A stretch of DNA of 64,000 nt, taken from the NCBI RefSeq assembly GCF_038006045.1, contig NZ_JBBOUK010000001.1:2273001-2337000 (forward strand), given 5' to 3'. The position numbers and the translations under genes were made by a program. The stretch is from Exiguobacterium sp. FSL W8-0210 (GTDB taxonomy: Bacteria; Bacillota; Bacilli; Exiguobacteriales; Exiguobacteriaceae). Below are positions 1 through 8,375 of the stretch, piece after piece (the first letter of the stretch is position 1; each line of letters begins with the position of its first letter). A model generated the notes under the pieces. That model searched no databases and was not told the DNA's origin. It saw only the letters and a list, made by a program, of their open reading frames with translations.

Positions 1-338
1 AGCTGACTCAAGACAGCGTGCAACATACCACCTGTTCCACTTCCTAATTCAAGTAGTCGGATGTCCTCCTTACCTACCAATTTCCCGATTAGATAACCAG
101 CAAACAAAGCGACGCTGTCTGGCGTCGGCAAATGGTTCGGTTGCGCTTGTTTCATCCCTTCTAAAATAGCAAGCGATACTGCCTTTCGAATGACCTCTTT
201 GTCTACATTTTCAGTATGGCGATCGTTCAACCGGTCAATCACAGTCGTCAACGCTTCTAGGTAAGGCATATCAAGATCACGTTCGATTTGTTTTGTTTGA
301 CGTGTTAATTCCTTATATAACTTTTCTAACGGCTCCAT
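1..338 (-). CDS. ytxK: Class I SAM-dependent methyltransferase, YtxK family (3' part outside the window)
   Basis: Only the N-terminal 112 or so codons are present; the gene runs off the left edge. The translation begins MEPLEKLYKELTRQ and, near its cut end, carries LLELGSGTGGMLHAVLSQ, a glycine-rich SAM-binding loop. In Bacilli this family lies directly downstream of tpx, as here, and is treated as an N6-type DNA/RNA methyltransferase-like protein; the substrate is not known to me. The ATG at 338 was chosen because GGAGAGG lies 9 nt upstream; the ATG at 347 would directly abut that ribosome site. A hairpin separates it from tpx, so it may be expressed partly by read-through. Confidence 0.8.
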   Translation of the reverse strand, partial: MEPLEKLYKELTRQTKQIERDLDMPYLEALTTVIDRLNDRHTENVDKEVIRKAVSLAILEGMKQAQPNHLPTPDSVALFAGYLIGKLVGKEDIRLLELGSGTGGMLHAVLSQ

Positions 339-359
339 GTACGTCATCCTCTCCAAAAC

Positions 360-391
360 GAAACGGCCCCCCGTAGAGCGGGAGCCGTTTC
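360..391 (-). terminator. Terminator after tpx
   Basis: On the minus strand a GAAACGGCTCCCG / CGGGGGGCCGTTTC stem is followed by GTTTTGG. It lies between the tpx stop and the ytxK start, so it is probably leaky. Confidence 0.6.
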
Positions 392-438
392 TATCATTAG
401 TTCCATTGTAACGCTTCAGCGTCGTTTGTAAACCATTC

Positions 439-930
439 TTACTTCGCTTCACGTGCTGCAGCGAGTGCTGCTTCGAAATTTACCTCATCCGTTGATTCTT
501 CGAGGTATTCGACATACGTGATTTCGTTGTTCGAATCTAAGACGAAGACAGAGCGAGCAAGCAGACGTAATTCTTCGATTGCCACGCCGTACTGTGTACC
601 GAATGAAAGATCACGGTGATCAGACAATGTCACGACTTGATCAAGACCACTTGACGCACACCAACGACGTTGCGCGAACGGAAGGTCGTTTGAGATCGTC
701 ATGACCGTCACACCTTCGATTTTAGCTGCTTCTTCGTTAAATTTACGAGTCTGTGCATCGCATACCCCTGTATCGATTGATGGGACGACACTGATGATTC
801 GAACACCTTGGTATGTATCACGTGTTACAGGCGATAAGTCGTTAGCTAACACTTGAAAGTCCGGTGCTGTTTGTCCGACTTGAACCGCTGTACCTTGAAG
901 TGTGATTGGATTTCCTTTAAACGTTGCCAT
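439..930 (-). CDS. tpx: Thiol peroxidase Tpx (atypical 2-Cys peroxiredoxin)
   Basis: A 163-residue protein that reduces hydrogen and lipid peroxides in the cytosol, with thioredoxin as the usual reductant. The peroxidatic cysteine is C57 in [13 protein letters not shown] and the resolving cysteine is C91 in RRWCASSG; that spacing is the Tpx signature. Length matches the family. It starts at ATG 930 behind AAAAGGGGAA. It lies upstream of the ytxK-like gene as in Bacillus, with a hairpin in between. Confidence 0.97.
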   Translation of the reverse strand: MATFKGNPITLQGTAVQVGQTAPDFQVLANDLSPVTRDTYQGVRIISVVPSIDTGVCDAQTRKFNEEAAKIEGVTVMTISNDLPFAQRRWCASSGLDQVVTLSDHRDLSFGTQYGVAIEELRLLARSVFVLDSNNEITYVEYLEESTDEVNFEAALAAAREAK

Positions 931-1101
931 ATGAATTCCCCTTTTCCCCTGATTGGATATACTGTATTTTCTATTTAACTATAGGAATGATCTGCGAAGA
1001 TGGCAAGTATTCTGCCATAATTGATGGACTTCAGTACCCGTCTTTCTAAAAAACAGGTATAATAAAAGAGTTCATGAAACGCTTTCAAGGGGGAATTGAC
1101 C

Positions 1102-1917
1102 ATGGCTCGAAATAATGTCTACCTGTACTACCGAAATACACAAAGACACGAGACGCAGGTGCGAAAGTTGATCGATGTCGGTACACGATACGGACTGAAT
1201 GTCGTCCAAGATCATCGACAAGCAAACATCATCGTCTCGATTGGTGGAGATGGGGCTTTCTTGCAAGCGGCACGCTTCACAGGTTTCCGTGATGATGCGA
1301 TCTATGTCGGATTCGCTGAAGGACCAAACTCGTTCTACTGTGATTTTGATATCAATGATCTTTCTGCGGTCGAAGCAATCTTTAAAGCGACGGGCAATCG
1401 TGTCTCGGATGGCGAAATCGAAGTACGTCGTTATCCACTACTTGAAGCATCCATCAACGGTGGACCACCGATGCTCTGTCTGAACGAATGTTCCGTAAAG
1501 TCGAGCATCATCAAATCACTCGCAATCGAAGTCTATATCGATGACTTCCTGTTTGAGACATTCCGCGGGGATGGAATGGTCATCTCAACACCGACGGGAT
1601 CTACGGCTTATAACAAGTCACTTTCTGGTGCGATTGTCGATCCATTGATCCACTGTCTTCAAGTCAGCGAGATCGCTTCCGTTAACAATAACCGGTACCG
1701 GACACTCGGTTCTGCTTTCCTATTGAACCGCGGACGTAAACTCTCGTTACGCATCATTGAGGACGGAAACGATTATCCGATCATCGGGATGGATAACGAA
1801 GCACTCAGCCTGACACGAACGGATTCAGTCGATATCCAGCTCTCTGAAAAAGAACTTAAAACCGTCAAATTAACGAACAATACATTTTGGCATAAGATTC
1901 AACGCTCATTCTTATGA
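1102..1917 (+). CDS. nadK: NAD kinase
   Basis: A 271-residue ATP/polyphosphate-dependent kinase that turns NAD into NADP. Visible motifs are GGDG at residues 48-51, the NE pair at 128-129 (LCLNECSVKS), GDG at about 157-159 and TPTGSTAYNKS just after, all typical of the family. The N-terminus (NVYLYYRNTQ) resembles the second Bacillus paralogue (YtdI/NadG) more than NadF, so another copy may exist elsewhere. ATG 1102 is preferred over TTG 1096 because the AAGGGGG site at 1087-1093 lies about 8 nt before the ATG. TATAAT at 1058-1063 is a plausible -10. A strong terminator follows. Confidence 0.93.
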   Translation: MARNNVYLYYRNTQRHETQVRKLIDVGTRYGLNVVQDHRQANIIVSIGGDGAFLQAARFTGFRDDAIYVGFAEGPNSFYCDFDINDLSAVEAIFKATGNRVSDGEIEVRRYPLLEASINGGPPMLCLNECSVKSSIIKSLAIEVYIDDFLFETFRGDGMVISTPTGSTAYNKSLSGAIVDPLIHCLQVSEIASVNNNRYRTLGSAFLLNRGRKLSLRIIEDGNDYPIIGMDNEALSLTRTDSVDIQLSEKELKTVKLTNNTFWHKIQRSFL

Positions 1918-1921
1918 CAAT

Positions 1922-1957
1922 AAAAAAATCTGCCCTGAAGAGGCAGATTTTTTTATT
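1922..1957 (+). terminator. Terminator after nadK
   Basis: AAAATCTGCC / GGCAGATTTT stem with a short loop and a run of T. Its last bases touch the -35 box of the next gene. Confidence 0.85.
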
Positions 1958-1986
1958 GCGTCTTCCGTTACGTCACCCCTTATACT
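1956..1986 (+). promoter_or_regulatory. MerR-type promoter with a 19-bp spacer upstream of the TipA-like gene
   Basis: TTGCGT (1956-1961) and TATACT (1981-1986) are separated by 19 bp, the over-long spacing typical of MerR-family targets. A palindrome of form GTNACGTNAC (1967-1976) sits in the middle of the spacer. This suggests the regulator activates its own transcription by untwisting the promoter. Confidence 0.55.
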
Positions 1987-2007
1987 CCAATCAAAGGAGG
2001 TACACAG

Positions 2008-2781
2008 ATGATGTATTCCACTCAGGAAATCGCCAAACTTACCGGAGTCACAAAACGAACGCTTTATCATTATGAGACGTTCGGTCTCCTTGTGCCAAAG
2101 CGCAACGATGCCGGTCACCGATATTATAGCAGTGAGGATCTTTTACGTTTACAACAAATCCTTCTCTATCGCTCTCTTGATTTTCCGCTGTCAGAAATCC
2201 AAAGATTACTTACACAATCTGACTCCAGTCATCACACGATGATATTGAAAAAACAAATTGTACTACTTCAAGAAAAAGCTTCGCATTATCAGACGCTCGC
2301 TCAACTCGCTGAACAAACATTACTCACTTTAATAGGAGGACTCCCCATGAAAGATGAACAATTATTCCGCGGTTTACGTCACGAAGAGATCGTCATGCAC
2401 GAAAAACAACATGCAGATGAAGTCCAACAACACTACGGTGACACCGACGCCTATCGAATCAGTGCAAAAAGACAAAAACAACGTACCCCGAATGAGAAAG
2501 AACAACTGAGCGCCATGCATAAGCAACTCGATCAGCGCTTGACGACCCTCTACCGCGACGGGCACAAGGCGACAGATCCAGACGTTCAACAAATCGTGAA
2601 AGAACAACATGACTTCATCGATACGTACTATTATCCATGTGAGTTATCTATTTTTGCCTCACTCGGCCAGATGTATGTGTCCGACGACCGGTTTCGTGCC
2701 TACTACGATGCGTATGCACCTGGACTATCTTCTTTCTATTCGGAAGCTATTTCGCACTATGCAGAAGCAACATCAAATTAA
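2008..2781 (+). CDS. MerR-family multidrug-sensing regulator of the TipA/Mta type (HTH plus TipAS domain)
   Basis: A 257-residue activator. Residues 1-70 form a MerR winged helix (YSTQEIAKLTGVTKRTLYHY), residues about 72-112 a dimerising coiled coil, and residues 114-257 a TipAS-type ligand-binding domain (GLRHEEIVMHEKQHADEV and FIDTYYYPCELSIF). In TipA and Mta that domain binds bulky drugs such as thiopeptides. The start at 2008 follows AAAGGAGG. An internal in-frame ATG at 2347 has its own AGGAGG 7 nt upstream and would give a free 144-residue TipAS-like domain. The 3' end overlaps the convergent amidohydrolase by 9 nt, with no terminator between them. No drug exporter is adjacent, so the regulon is unknown. 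Confidence 0.88.
   Translation: MMYSTQEIAKLTGVTKRTLYHYETFGLLVPKRNDAGHRYYSSEDLLRLQQILLYRSLDFPLSEIQRLLTQSDSSHHTMILKKQIVLLQEKASHYQTLAQLAEQTLLTLIGGLPMKDEQLFRGLRHEEIVMHEKQHADEVQQHYGDTDAYRISAKRQKQRTPNEKEQLSAMHKQLDQRLTTLYRDGHKATDPDVQQIVKEQHDFIDTYYYPCELSIFASLGQMYVSDDRFRAYYDAYAPGLSSFYSEAISHYAEATSN
2331..2349 (+). promoter_or_regulatory. Internal ribosome binding site and ATG inside the TipA-like gene
   Basis: AATAGGAGGACTCCCCATG: an AGGAGG core 7 nt before an in-frame ATG (codon 114 of 257). This matches the known TipAL/TipAS arrangement, in which the drug-binding domain is also made alone. Confidence 0.6.
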
Positions 2782-4332
2782 GGCTGCTTCTGCCTGATAG
2801 ACGGTTTTACCAGCTTGGACAGTCTCCACTAAACGGTTATTCAAGATGGCTTCCCCACGCAAGCGATAGAAGTCTTCTTCAAAGATGACGAAATCGGCAT
2901 CGTATCCTGGTAGGAGTAATCCTTTGCGTCCATGTGTCTCGGTCGCGAGATGTGGATTTTTCGTAAAGAGTAACAAGGCTTCGTACATCGATAACGTCTC
3001 ATTCGCCTTATTGACACGTCCCGCTGTTCCTTCCGTCGCTGCATACAGGGAACGCCGAACATCGGGGTCAGAGATCGGTGCATCTGCCCCACCGCATAAT
3101 AATGCGCCGGTCTCAGCTAACGAACGTAAACGATAACTCCAGTCTAAGCGGTTCAATCCGAGTCGATCGACGATGAAGTCTGCGTCATCCAGTAAAAAGA
3201 CCGGTTGAACGTCAATCAAGACCGGTAACTTCCGAATTCGTGCAAGCGTTTCTGGTCGAACGACCGTCGCATGAATGATCCGATCCCGCTTGCCTTTTGG
3301 TGCTGGATATTTCTCGAGCACCTGTACGAATCGTTCAATCGCTAAGTCACCGATGACATGTGCCGCAACTGTGAACCCGTAACTACGTGCACGCTTGACG
3401 AGTTGTTCGAGTTGTTCTGGCGTATGCACTTCGATGCCACGTGTCGTCGGATCATCAGAATAACCACGACCGAGAAGAGCTGTTCGTCCTCCGAGCGCGC
3501 CGTCGACGAACAGTTTCATCGCACCGATTGACATCGTTGACGGTAAAGTAGGTTGTTGTTGTACGAACTCATCGATGACAAGATGATGCACGAGCAGATG
3601 CGTATGGAACCCTGTCTCTTGCGTCACTTCCTTATAAGCTTGCAAGATGTCCGCGACATCCCCGTGATACGACAAGTCTTCTGTGTGTGCCGCAATGATG
3701 CCATATTGGTATAAGTTCTTAATCGCTGACCGAAGGGACGCTTTATTCCGCTCCAAGTTTCCAGCTTGTAACGCATATAAAGGTTCAAGCGCCGCATCGT
3801 ACAAGAATCCGTCAGCTTCTCCATTATCCGATAAACCGACCTTTCCACCTTCGATGACAGTCGACGCTTTATATCCGAGCTGTTGGAATAAAACATCGTT
3901 GACAAGTGCTGTATGCCGGTCTGTTCGTTTCAACAAGGCAGGTGCGTCTGGGAACAACTGATTGAGCCATGCTTTCGTCGGTGCACGATCAAGCTTCGTT
4001 TCGTCATAGCCTTCTGCCACATGGATCCCATTGACTGGTTCCGCCTTGAGAAAAGCTTGCCCTAACGCTTCAAGCGTCGTATAGCGCGAGGCATCGACAC
4101 GATTGATCGCTTCCCCGTAACCGATCAGATGAATATGCGCATCCGTAAAGGCTGGATATACAGCTTTTCCGTTCAAGTCGTGAATTTGATCAATACGTCT
4201 ACCGAAACGGCGGCGTAGCTTTCCTTCCTCTCCCATCGCGATGATCCGCGTCTTCTCGACGAACATCGCTGAATGGACATCCTCTTCGTGTGCCATCGTT
4301 CGAATCAATCCGTTTACGTATAGTGTTCCCAT
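2773..4332 (-). CDS. Amidohydrolase of the YtcJ type
   Basis: A 519-residue metal-dependent hydrolase of the urease/dihydroorotase superfamily (amidohydrolase 3 branch). The first metal motif is DAHIHL with H66 and H68; further ligands are likely in THLLVHH-like and AAHVIGD stretches, and the late Asp in CGGADAPISDP. The substrate of YtcJ-like enzymes is not established. ATG 4332 (MGTLYVNGL) follows GAGGAG with an 8-nt gap; longer readings would run through the ezrA terminator. The gene is downstream of ezrA in the same direction, behind a terminator, and meets the TipA-like gene tail to tail. Confidence 0.85.
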   Translation of the reverse strand: MGTLYVNGLIRTMAHEEDVHSAMFVEKTRIIAMGEEGKLRRRFGRRIDQIHDLNGKAVYPAFTDAHIHLIGYGEAINRVDASRYTTLEALGQAFLKAEPVNGIHVAEGYDETKLDRAPTKAWLNQLFPDAPALLKRTDRHTALVNDVLFQQLGYKASTVIEGGKVGLSDNGEADGFLYDAALEPLYALQAGNLERNKASLRSAIKNLYQYGIIAAHTEDLSYHGDVADILQAYKEVTQETGFHTHLLVHHLVIDEFVQQQPTLPSTMSIGAMKLFVDGALGGRTALLGRGYSDDPTTRGIEVHTPEQLEQLVKRARSYGFTVAAHVIGDLAIERFVQVLEKYPAPKGKRDRIIHATVVRPETLARIRKLPVLIDVQPVFLLDDADFIVDRLGLNRLDWSYRLRSLAETGALLCGGADAPISDPDVRRSLYAATEGTAGRVNKANETLSMYEALLLFTKNPHLATETHGRKGLLLPGYDADFVIFEEDFYRLRGEAILNNRLVETVQAGKTVYQAEAALI

Positions 4333-4359
4333 TCCACTCACTCCTCTTTTTACAAAAAT

Positions 4360-4382
4360 AGGGTGACCATGACGGTCACCCT
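4360..4382 (-). terminator. Terminator after ezrA
   Basis: AGGGTGACC / GGTCACCCT stem; the minus strand continues ATTTTTG. It lies between the ezrA stop and the amidohydrolase start. Confidence 0.75.
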
Positions 4383-4399
4383 GAATTGTCGATCCTGAT

Positions 4400-6106
4400 T
4401 TAAACGTGCAATGTTTCTTCTGGTGCACACGACCGTTTAATACGTTCGATCGCGGCCGGATCGTATTCATTTAGGACACGTTCCGCTAAGACAATCGTTC
4501 GTTCATAGTCTCCCGCTAAGAACTTCGTTTCCGCGATCGTCAGCGACATATGTATCTCGTTGTCGTGGCGACGGTACCGGTTCGCATACTGGACGAGCCG
4601 TTCGGCATACGTGACTTCGAACACTAATGTATCTAACCGTTCTTGCACATGTTTAAACGTTTCTTGGACGTCTTGACTTTGTGCGACGATCGATCGGACA
4701 TTAAACGGTAACTCTTCGAGCCGTGTCTCAAGCGTCTGTAGCGAACGATTCGCATTACGTAGTGCTTCTTCGACTTCCGTTGGTAAGTTCGGTAATCCAA
4801 GTCGTTTCAGACGAAGACGTGTTTGCGAGAGCTGATGACGCCATTCGACGATCCGTTCGCGCACTTCTGTCTCTTCTTTTCGAAGCGCTTGAAGTTCGAC
4901 CGTAAAGCGTTCGTACTGAATCATCAACTGTTCCTCTAAGCGAATCGCATCGCGCATTTGATCTTCGAGCATACTGAACGGAATGATTTTCCCAGCAATC
5001 GACTCATCGAGATCTTTTGCCGCTTCAAATAGTAGCTCTTCGTCACGTTGGATCGTTTCGTAGTGAATTCCAAGATCTGCTGAGATTTCATACTTTTCAC
5101 GTAAAATGCTGAACTCTTGTGCTAACTGATGAATCCGTTCGCGCATCCGTAATGCTTTTTGTTTCAAGGATTGATTTTCTTTTTTTACTTGATGACGTGC
5201 ATCAACTTCACGACGGAACGTATCGTACATTTGATCAACGTCGGCTGATAACTGTTGAATCGCCTCTTCCAAACCATCGACTTCAAGTCTCTCGATTTTT
5301 TCAGCAAGACTTAAACGTTGTTCCTCGAACCGTTTAATCTCAGATTGAAGACCGAGGGGCTCAAGTGGATACCCATCTAACGACATTTCCTTATAACCCG
5401 CTCCGAGCTGATCAATCCGTTGACGCAATTCATGAGCGAGAATCTTCCATTGTTTCGGTACGAGCTCGACAAGGTGACGTGTCGTCGCTACTTCTTGCTC
5501 GAGTAACAAGCTTGTCTCATACGCCTTCGTCACTTCACCTGAAGCTTCGTACTGACACATCTCATTCCAGTGCGCATCGATTTGTTCACTTCGTTCTTCC
5601 AGACGCGCAAGCGCCGGACCGAATGAGTTCGCTTGAATCAATAATGATTTCCGAACTTGCCCTGAATCGGCTTCCCCTTGCGCTTTCAGTTCGGCTAGAA
5701 CCGATTGATTCGTTTTGAACATCGACATCTCGACGAGCATCTCATCGATCAACCCTTCGAGTTCCGCAATCAATTGTTCCGTTACTTCGAGGTCATTCTT
5801 GACGGCGATAAAACGATATTTATCGAGCGCTTCCTCCGCCCGGTAAAGGGTCTCATCGATTTGGGCGACGTGGACCGTTAACAACTCTTCCCACGCTTGA
5901 TGCCAGGAGCTGAACTTCGTCTCCGTCTCACCCGCCATCGGTAGTTGCTTTAAGTCCTGCAACTCCTTCGGAATCGATGCACTGACGATGCCTTGCTTGC
6001 GCATATCAAGTTCATCGATTTTCGTGTAGTATTTTTTTCGACTGATCATGCTGAATAGCATGACGAGTAATACGATGACGATGACTCCGATCACCCATGC
6101 CCACAT
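4400..6106 (-). CDS. ezrA: Septation ring formation regulator EzrA
   Basis: A 568-residue membrane-anchored negative regulator of FtsZ ring assembly. One N-terminal transmembrane helix (residues about 3-22, WAWVIGVIVIVLLVMLF) is followed by long spectrin-like coiled coil rich in Glu, Leu, Arg and Gln up to the C-terminus. Topology, length and lack of any enzymatic motif fit EzrA. The start at 6106 follows GGAGGTCGTGAC. Its place between the ytcJ-like gene and ytsP matches other Bacillales. Confidence 0.95.
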   Translation of the reverse strand: MWAWVIGVIVIVLLVMLFSMISRKKYYTKIDELDMRKQGIVSASIPKELQDLKQLPMAGETETKFSSWHQAWEELLTVHVAQIDETLYRAEEALDKYRFIAVKNDLEVTEQLIAELEGLIDEMLVEMSMFKTNQSVLAELKAQGEADSGQVRKSLLIQANSFGPALARLEERSEQIDAHWNEMCQYEASGEVTKAYETSLLLEQEVATTRHLVELVPKQWKILAHELRQRIDQLGAGYKEMSLDGYPLEPLGLQSEIKRFEEQRLSLAEKIERLEVDGLEEAIQQLSADVDQMYDTFRREVDARHQVKKENQSLKQKALRMRERIHQLAQEFSILREKYEISADLGIHYETIQRDEELLFEAAKDLDESIAGKIIPFSMLEDQMRDAIRLEEQLMIQYERFTVELQALRKEETEVRERIVEWRHQLSQTRLRLKRLGLPNLPTEVEEALRNANRSLQTLETRLEELPFNVRSIVAQSQDVQETFKHVQERLDTLVFEVTYAERLVQYANRYRRHDNEIHMSLTIAETKFLAGDYERTIVLAERVLNEYDPAAIERIKRSCAPEETLHV

Positions 6107-6264
6107 TTGTCACGACCTCCACTCTGTCGTACGACTTTAGATTTTCTCTAAATCGCAATAATCTTATCCTTATAATAGTATAGCGCAACCGTTTTGCATA
6201 GATTTACAAAGGCTTTTCCTGATTTCTTCCGCTGTTTTGAATCCTTTTTCCAAAAATCAATTGT

Positions 6265-6293
6265 TTGTCAGCTACACGAAAACTCGTTAAACT
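6265..6293 (+). promoter_or_regulatory. Sigma-A promoter for the GAF sulfoxide reductase gene
   Basis: TTGTCA (6265-6270), 17-bp spacer, TAAACT (6288-6293), about 36 nt before the start codon. Confidence 0.5.
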
Positions 6294-6329
6294 AAAAAAA
6301 ATACGCTTTTTAAGGGAGGAATTTTTATT

Positions 6330-6815
6330 ATGTTCGAAACAAAGACATATGAAGGTGACCGGACGAAACAATATGACATGCTATCAAAACAACTGGATGC
6401 TTTATTAATGGGAGAAGACAATCAAGTCGCGAACTTATCGAATGCGAGCGCGTTACTCAACCAGTTCCTTGACCGTATCAACTGGGTCGGTTTCTATTTG
6501 ACGGATACGGAGCAAAACCAACTCGTCCTCGGACCATTCCAAGGACTTCCAGCATGCGTCCGTATTCCATTCGGTCGTGGTGTTTGCGGAACGTCCGCAG
6601 CAGAACAGACGACACAACGCATCGAAGACGTTCATCAATTCCCAGGTCACATCGCATGTGACGCGGCATCGAATTCTGAAATCGTCATTCCACTCGTCAA
6701 AGACGGCCAAACGATCGGCGTCCTCGATATCGACAGCCCAGAATTCAACCGTTTCGATGAAGTCGATCAAGCTGGTTTAGAAGCATTCTGTACGACGCTG
6801 CTTCGTCATCTGTAA
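6330..6815 (+). CDS. Free methionine-(R)-sulfoxide reductase (GAF domain, YtsP-like)
   Basis: A 161-residue single-GAF-domain enzyme that reduces free, not protein-bound, methionine-R-sulfoxide. Cysteines C76, C86 and C110 (LPACVRIP, GRGVCGTSA, GHIACDAAS) keep the 10- and 24-residue spacing of the three catalytic/resolving cysteines of the E. coli enzyme. ATG 6330 follows AGGGAGGAA. It sits between ezrA and rpsD, as ytsP does in Bacillus. Confidence 0.93.
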   Translation: MFETKTYEGDRTKQYDMLSKQLDALLMGEDNQVANLSNASALLNQFLDRINWVGFYLTDTEQNQLVLGPFQGLPACVRIPFGRGVCGTSAAEQTTQRIEDVHQFPGHIACDAASNSEIVIPLVKDGQTIGVLDIDSPEFNRFDEVDQAGLEAFCTTLLRHL

Positions 6816-6821
6816 TTCTGA

Positions 6822-6850
6822 TTGACAGTCGATTGTCCACACCGTATACT
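6822..6850 (+). promoter_or_regulatory. Sigma-A promoter of rpsD
   Basis: TTGACA (6822-6827), 17-bp spacer, TATACT (6845-6850): a near-consensus strong promoter just after the previous gene, leaving a leader of about 190 nt. Confidence 0.8.
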
Positions 6851-6856
6851 TGTAAA

Positions 6857-7048
6857 AGTGCAGAAATGATAACGATAGCGGTCAAATCGCTTACGTATCA
6901 CATTTCATGACTCGGTGAATAACCGGAGGGGCATCGTGTAACTTTGCTATCAAGCGAGGGTGCCACATCATGAAATGGGCGTAACGTGGGTTTGATGGCG
7001 TTATTATTTTTATGCAAATAATAACGAACAATAAGGAGGAGTCTTATT
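6857..7048 (+). ncRNA. Structured rpsD leader (putative S4 autoregulatory element)
   Basis: The leader holds several paired segments: GATAGCGGT.. with ATCGCTTACGTATC near 6867-6900, and a long-range pair CATTTCATGA (6901 on) with TCATGAAATG (to about 6977) enclosing a purine-rich GGAGGGGCATCG stretch. Firmicute rpsD genes are known to be repressed by S4 binding to such a leader. Fold and function here are inferred from the pairing and position. Confidence 0.6.
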
Positions 7049-7648
7049 ATGGCTCGCTATACAGGTCCAGCTTGGAAACTCTCACGTCGTCTCGGTATCT
7101 CACTTACTGAAACAGGAAAAGAAATCGCAAAACGCCCTTACGCACCAGGTCAACACGGTAACAGCCGTCGTAAAATGTCTGAGTACGGTCTTCAACTTCA
7201 AGCGAAGCAAACACTTCGTCACATGTACGGAGTAAACGAACGCCAATTCAACCGTATCTTCAACGATGCTGGCAAAATGCCTGGTATCCACGGTGAGAAC
7301 TTCATGTTCTTACTTGAAGCACGTCTTGATAACGTCGTTTACCGTATGGGTATGGCTCGTACACGTCGCGCTGCTCGTCAGCTCGTCAACCACGGTCACA
7401 TCCAAGTTGATGGACAACGCGTTGATATCCCATCATTCCGCGTGAAACCAGGTCAAACGATCTCAGTTCGCGAAAAATCGAAGAACTTTGTCGTTATCAA
7501 AGAAGCACTCGAAGTTGCTCCAGCAACTAAAGACTTCGTTACTTTCGATGCTGAGAAGCTCGAAGGAACGTTCGTCCGTCTTCCTGAGCGTTCTGAATTG
7601 AACGATCAAATCCAAGAACAACTCGTCGTCGAGTACTACTCACGTTAA
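7049..7648 (+). CDS. rpsD: 30S ribosomal protein S4
   Basis: A 199-residue primary 16S rRNA-binding protein and assembly initiator. It begins [16 protein letters not shown] and has an S4 RNA-binding domain around residues 91-150 ([32 protein letters not shown]). The Cys zinc motif near the N-terminus of some S4 proteins is absent, as in many Firmicutes. AAGGAGGAG precedes ATG 7049. It is monocistronic, as is usual in Bacillales, with its own promoter, leader and terminator. Confidence 0.99.
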   Translation: MARYTGPAWKLSRRLGISLTETGKEIAKRPYAPGQHGNSRRKMSEYGLQLQAKQTLRHMYGVNERQFNRIFNDAGKMPGIHGENFMFLLEARLDNVVYRMGMARTRRAARQLVNHGHIQVDGQRVDIPSFRVKPGQTISVREKSKNFVVIKEALEVAPATKDFVTFDAEKLEGTFVRLPERSELNDQIQEQLVVEYYSR

Positions 7649-7659
7649 TCGATTGTTCC

Positions 7660-7687
7660 AGCACTCACTTCGGTGGGTGCTTTTTTT
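7660..7687 (+). terminator. Terminator after rpsD
   Basis: AGCACTCAC TTCG GTGGGTGCT followed by seven T; a compact UUCG tetraloop hairpin. Confidence 0.92.
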
Positions 7688-7743
7688 ATGCCTATGACTA
7701 AAATGTATACCTGGTCTTAAAAAAAGAGTGACGTCATTCATTC

Positions 7744-7782
7744 GTTTGTGTTAACCTTTAAATATACATAGTTAACACAAAC
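7744..7782 (+). promoter_or_regulatory. BirA operator upstream of bioY
   Basis: GTTTGTGTTAAC (7744-7755) and its exact reverse complement GTTAACACAAAC (7771-7782) flank a 15-bp AT-rich spacer. This is the form of Firmicute BirA biotin-repressor sites. A possible -10 (TATACA, 7763-7768) lies inside, so bound BirA would block the promoter. Confidence 0.85.
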
Positions 7783-7801
7783 AGGAAAGAGGACTTCATT
7801 C

Positions 7802-8329
7802 ATGAAAACAAGAGATTTAACTTTCATCGCCCTTGGTGCTGCCATCATCGCAGCCGTCAGCTCTTTGCCACAAATTCAACTCGTCGGCGCTGTTCCAATC
7901 ACGCTTCAGATGCTCGCGATCATGACGGTCAGCGCGATTCTCGGTGGAAAACGTGGTGGACTCGCTGTCTTAATCTTCTTATTACTCGCAGCAGCTGGTC
8001 TACCGGTACTTGGCGGAAAAGGCGGACTAGCTCCATTCGTCGGACCAACCGTTGGTTATTTGATTGCCTTTCCGATTGCTGGATTCTTCATCGGTCTTGT
8101 TGCTGAAAAAACGCGTCGCTTCGTTCCCCTCTTCATCGGGATGATCGTCTTTGGTCTTGGTTTAGTCTACCTGCTTGGAACATTCGGTCTAATGGCTGTA
8201 CTCGATCTATCGTTCAAAGATGCTTTTGCGATTAACTATCCTTTCGTCTTATGGGATACGATCAAAGCTGTCATTGCCACGACGATTGCCGTTCGCTTGT
8301 TGCCACTCCGTTTATTCCGAACAGCTTAA
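7802..8329 (+). CDS. bioY: Biotin transporter BioY (ECF S component)
   Basis: A 175-residue integral membrane protein with about six hydrophobic segments that captures biotin and works with a shared ECF AT module not encoded here. GAVPITLQMLAIMTVSAILGG and the AAGLPVLGGKGGLAPFVGPTVGY stretch are BioY signatures. ATG 7802 follows AGGAAAGAGG. The palindromic BirA box upstream supports biotin repression. No biotin synthesis genes are adjacent. Confidence 0.95.
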   Translation: MKTRDLTFIALGAAIIAAVSSLPQIQLVGAVPITLQMLAIMTVSAILGGKRGGLAVLIFLLLAAAGLPVLGGKGGLAPFVGPTVGYLIAFPIAGFFIGLVAEKTRRFVPLFIGMIVFGLGLVYLLGTFGLMAVLDLSFKDAFAINYPFVLWDTIKAVIATTIAVRLLPLRLFRTA

Positions 8330-8332
8330 AAA

Positions 8333-8366
8333 AAACGCTCTCTGCATCTAAGTGCAGGGAGCGTTT
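8333..8366. terminator. Bidirectional terminator between bioY and tyrS
   Basis: AAACGCTCTCTGCA / TGCAGGGAGCGTTT stem between two convergent genes, flanked by A and T runs. Confidence 0.8.
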
Positions 8367-8375
8367 CGTATATCA

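Noticed and set aside
1096-1101. TTG start six bases before the nadK ATG
   Set aside because: Only 2-3 nt from the ribosome site; ATG 1102 has proper spacing.
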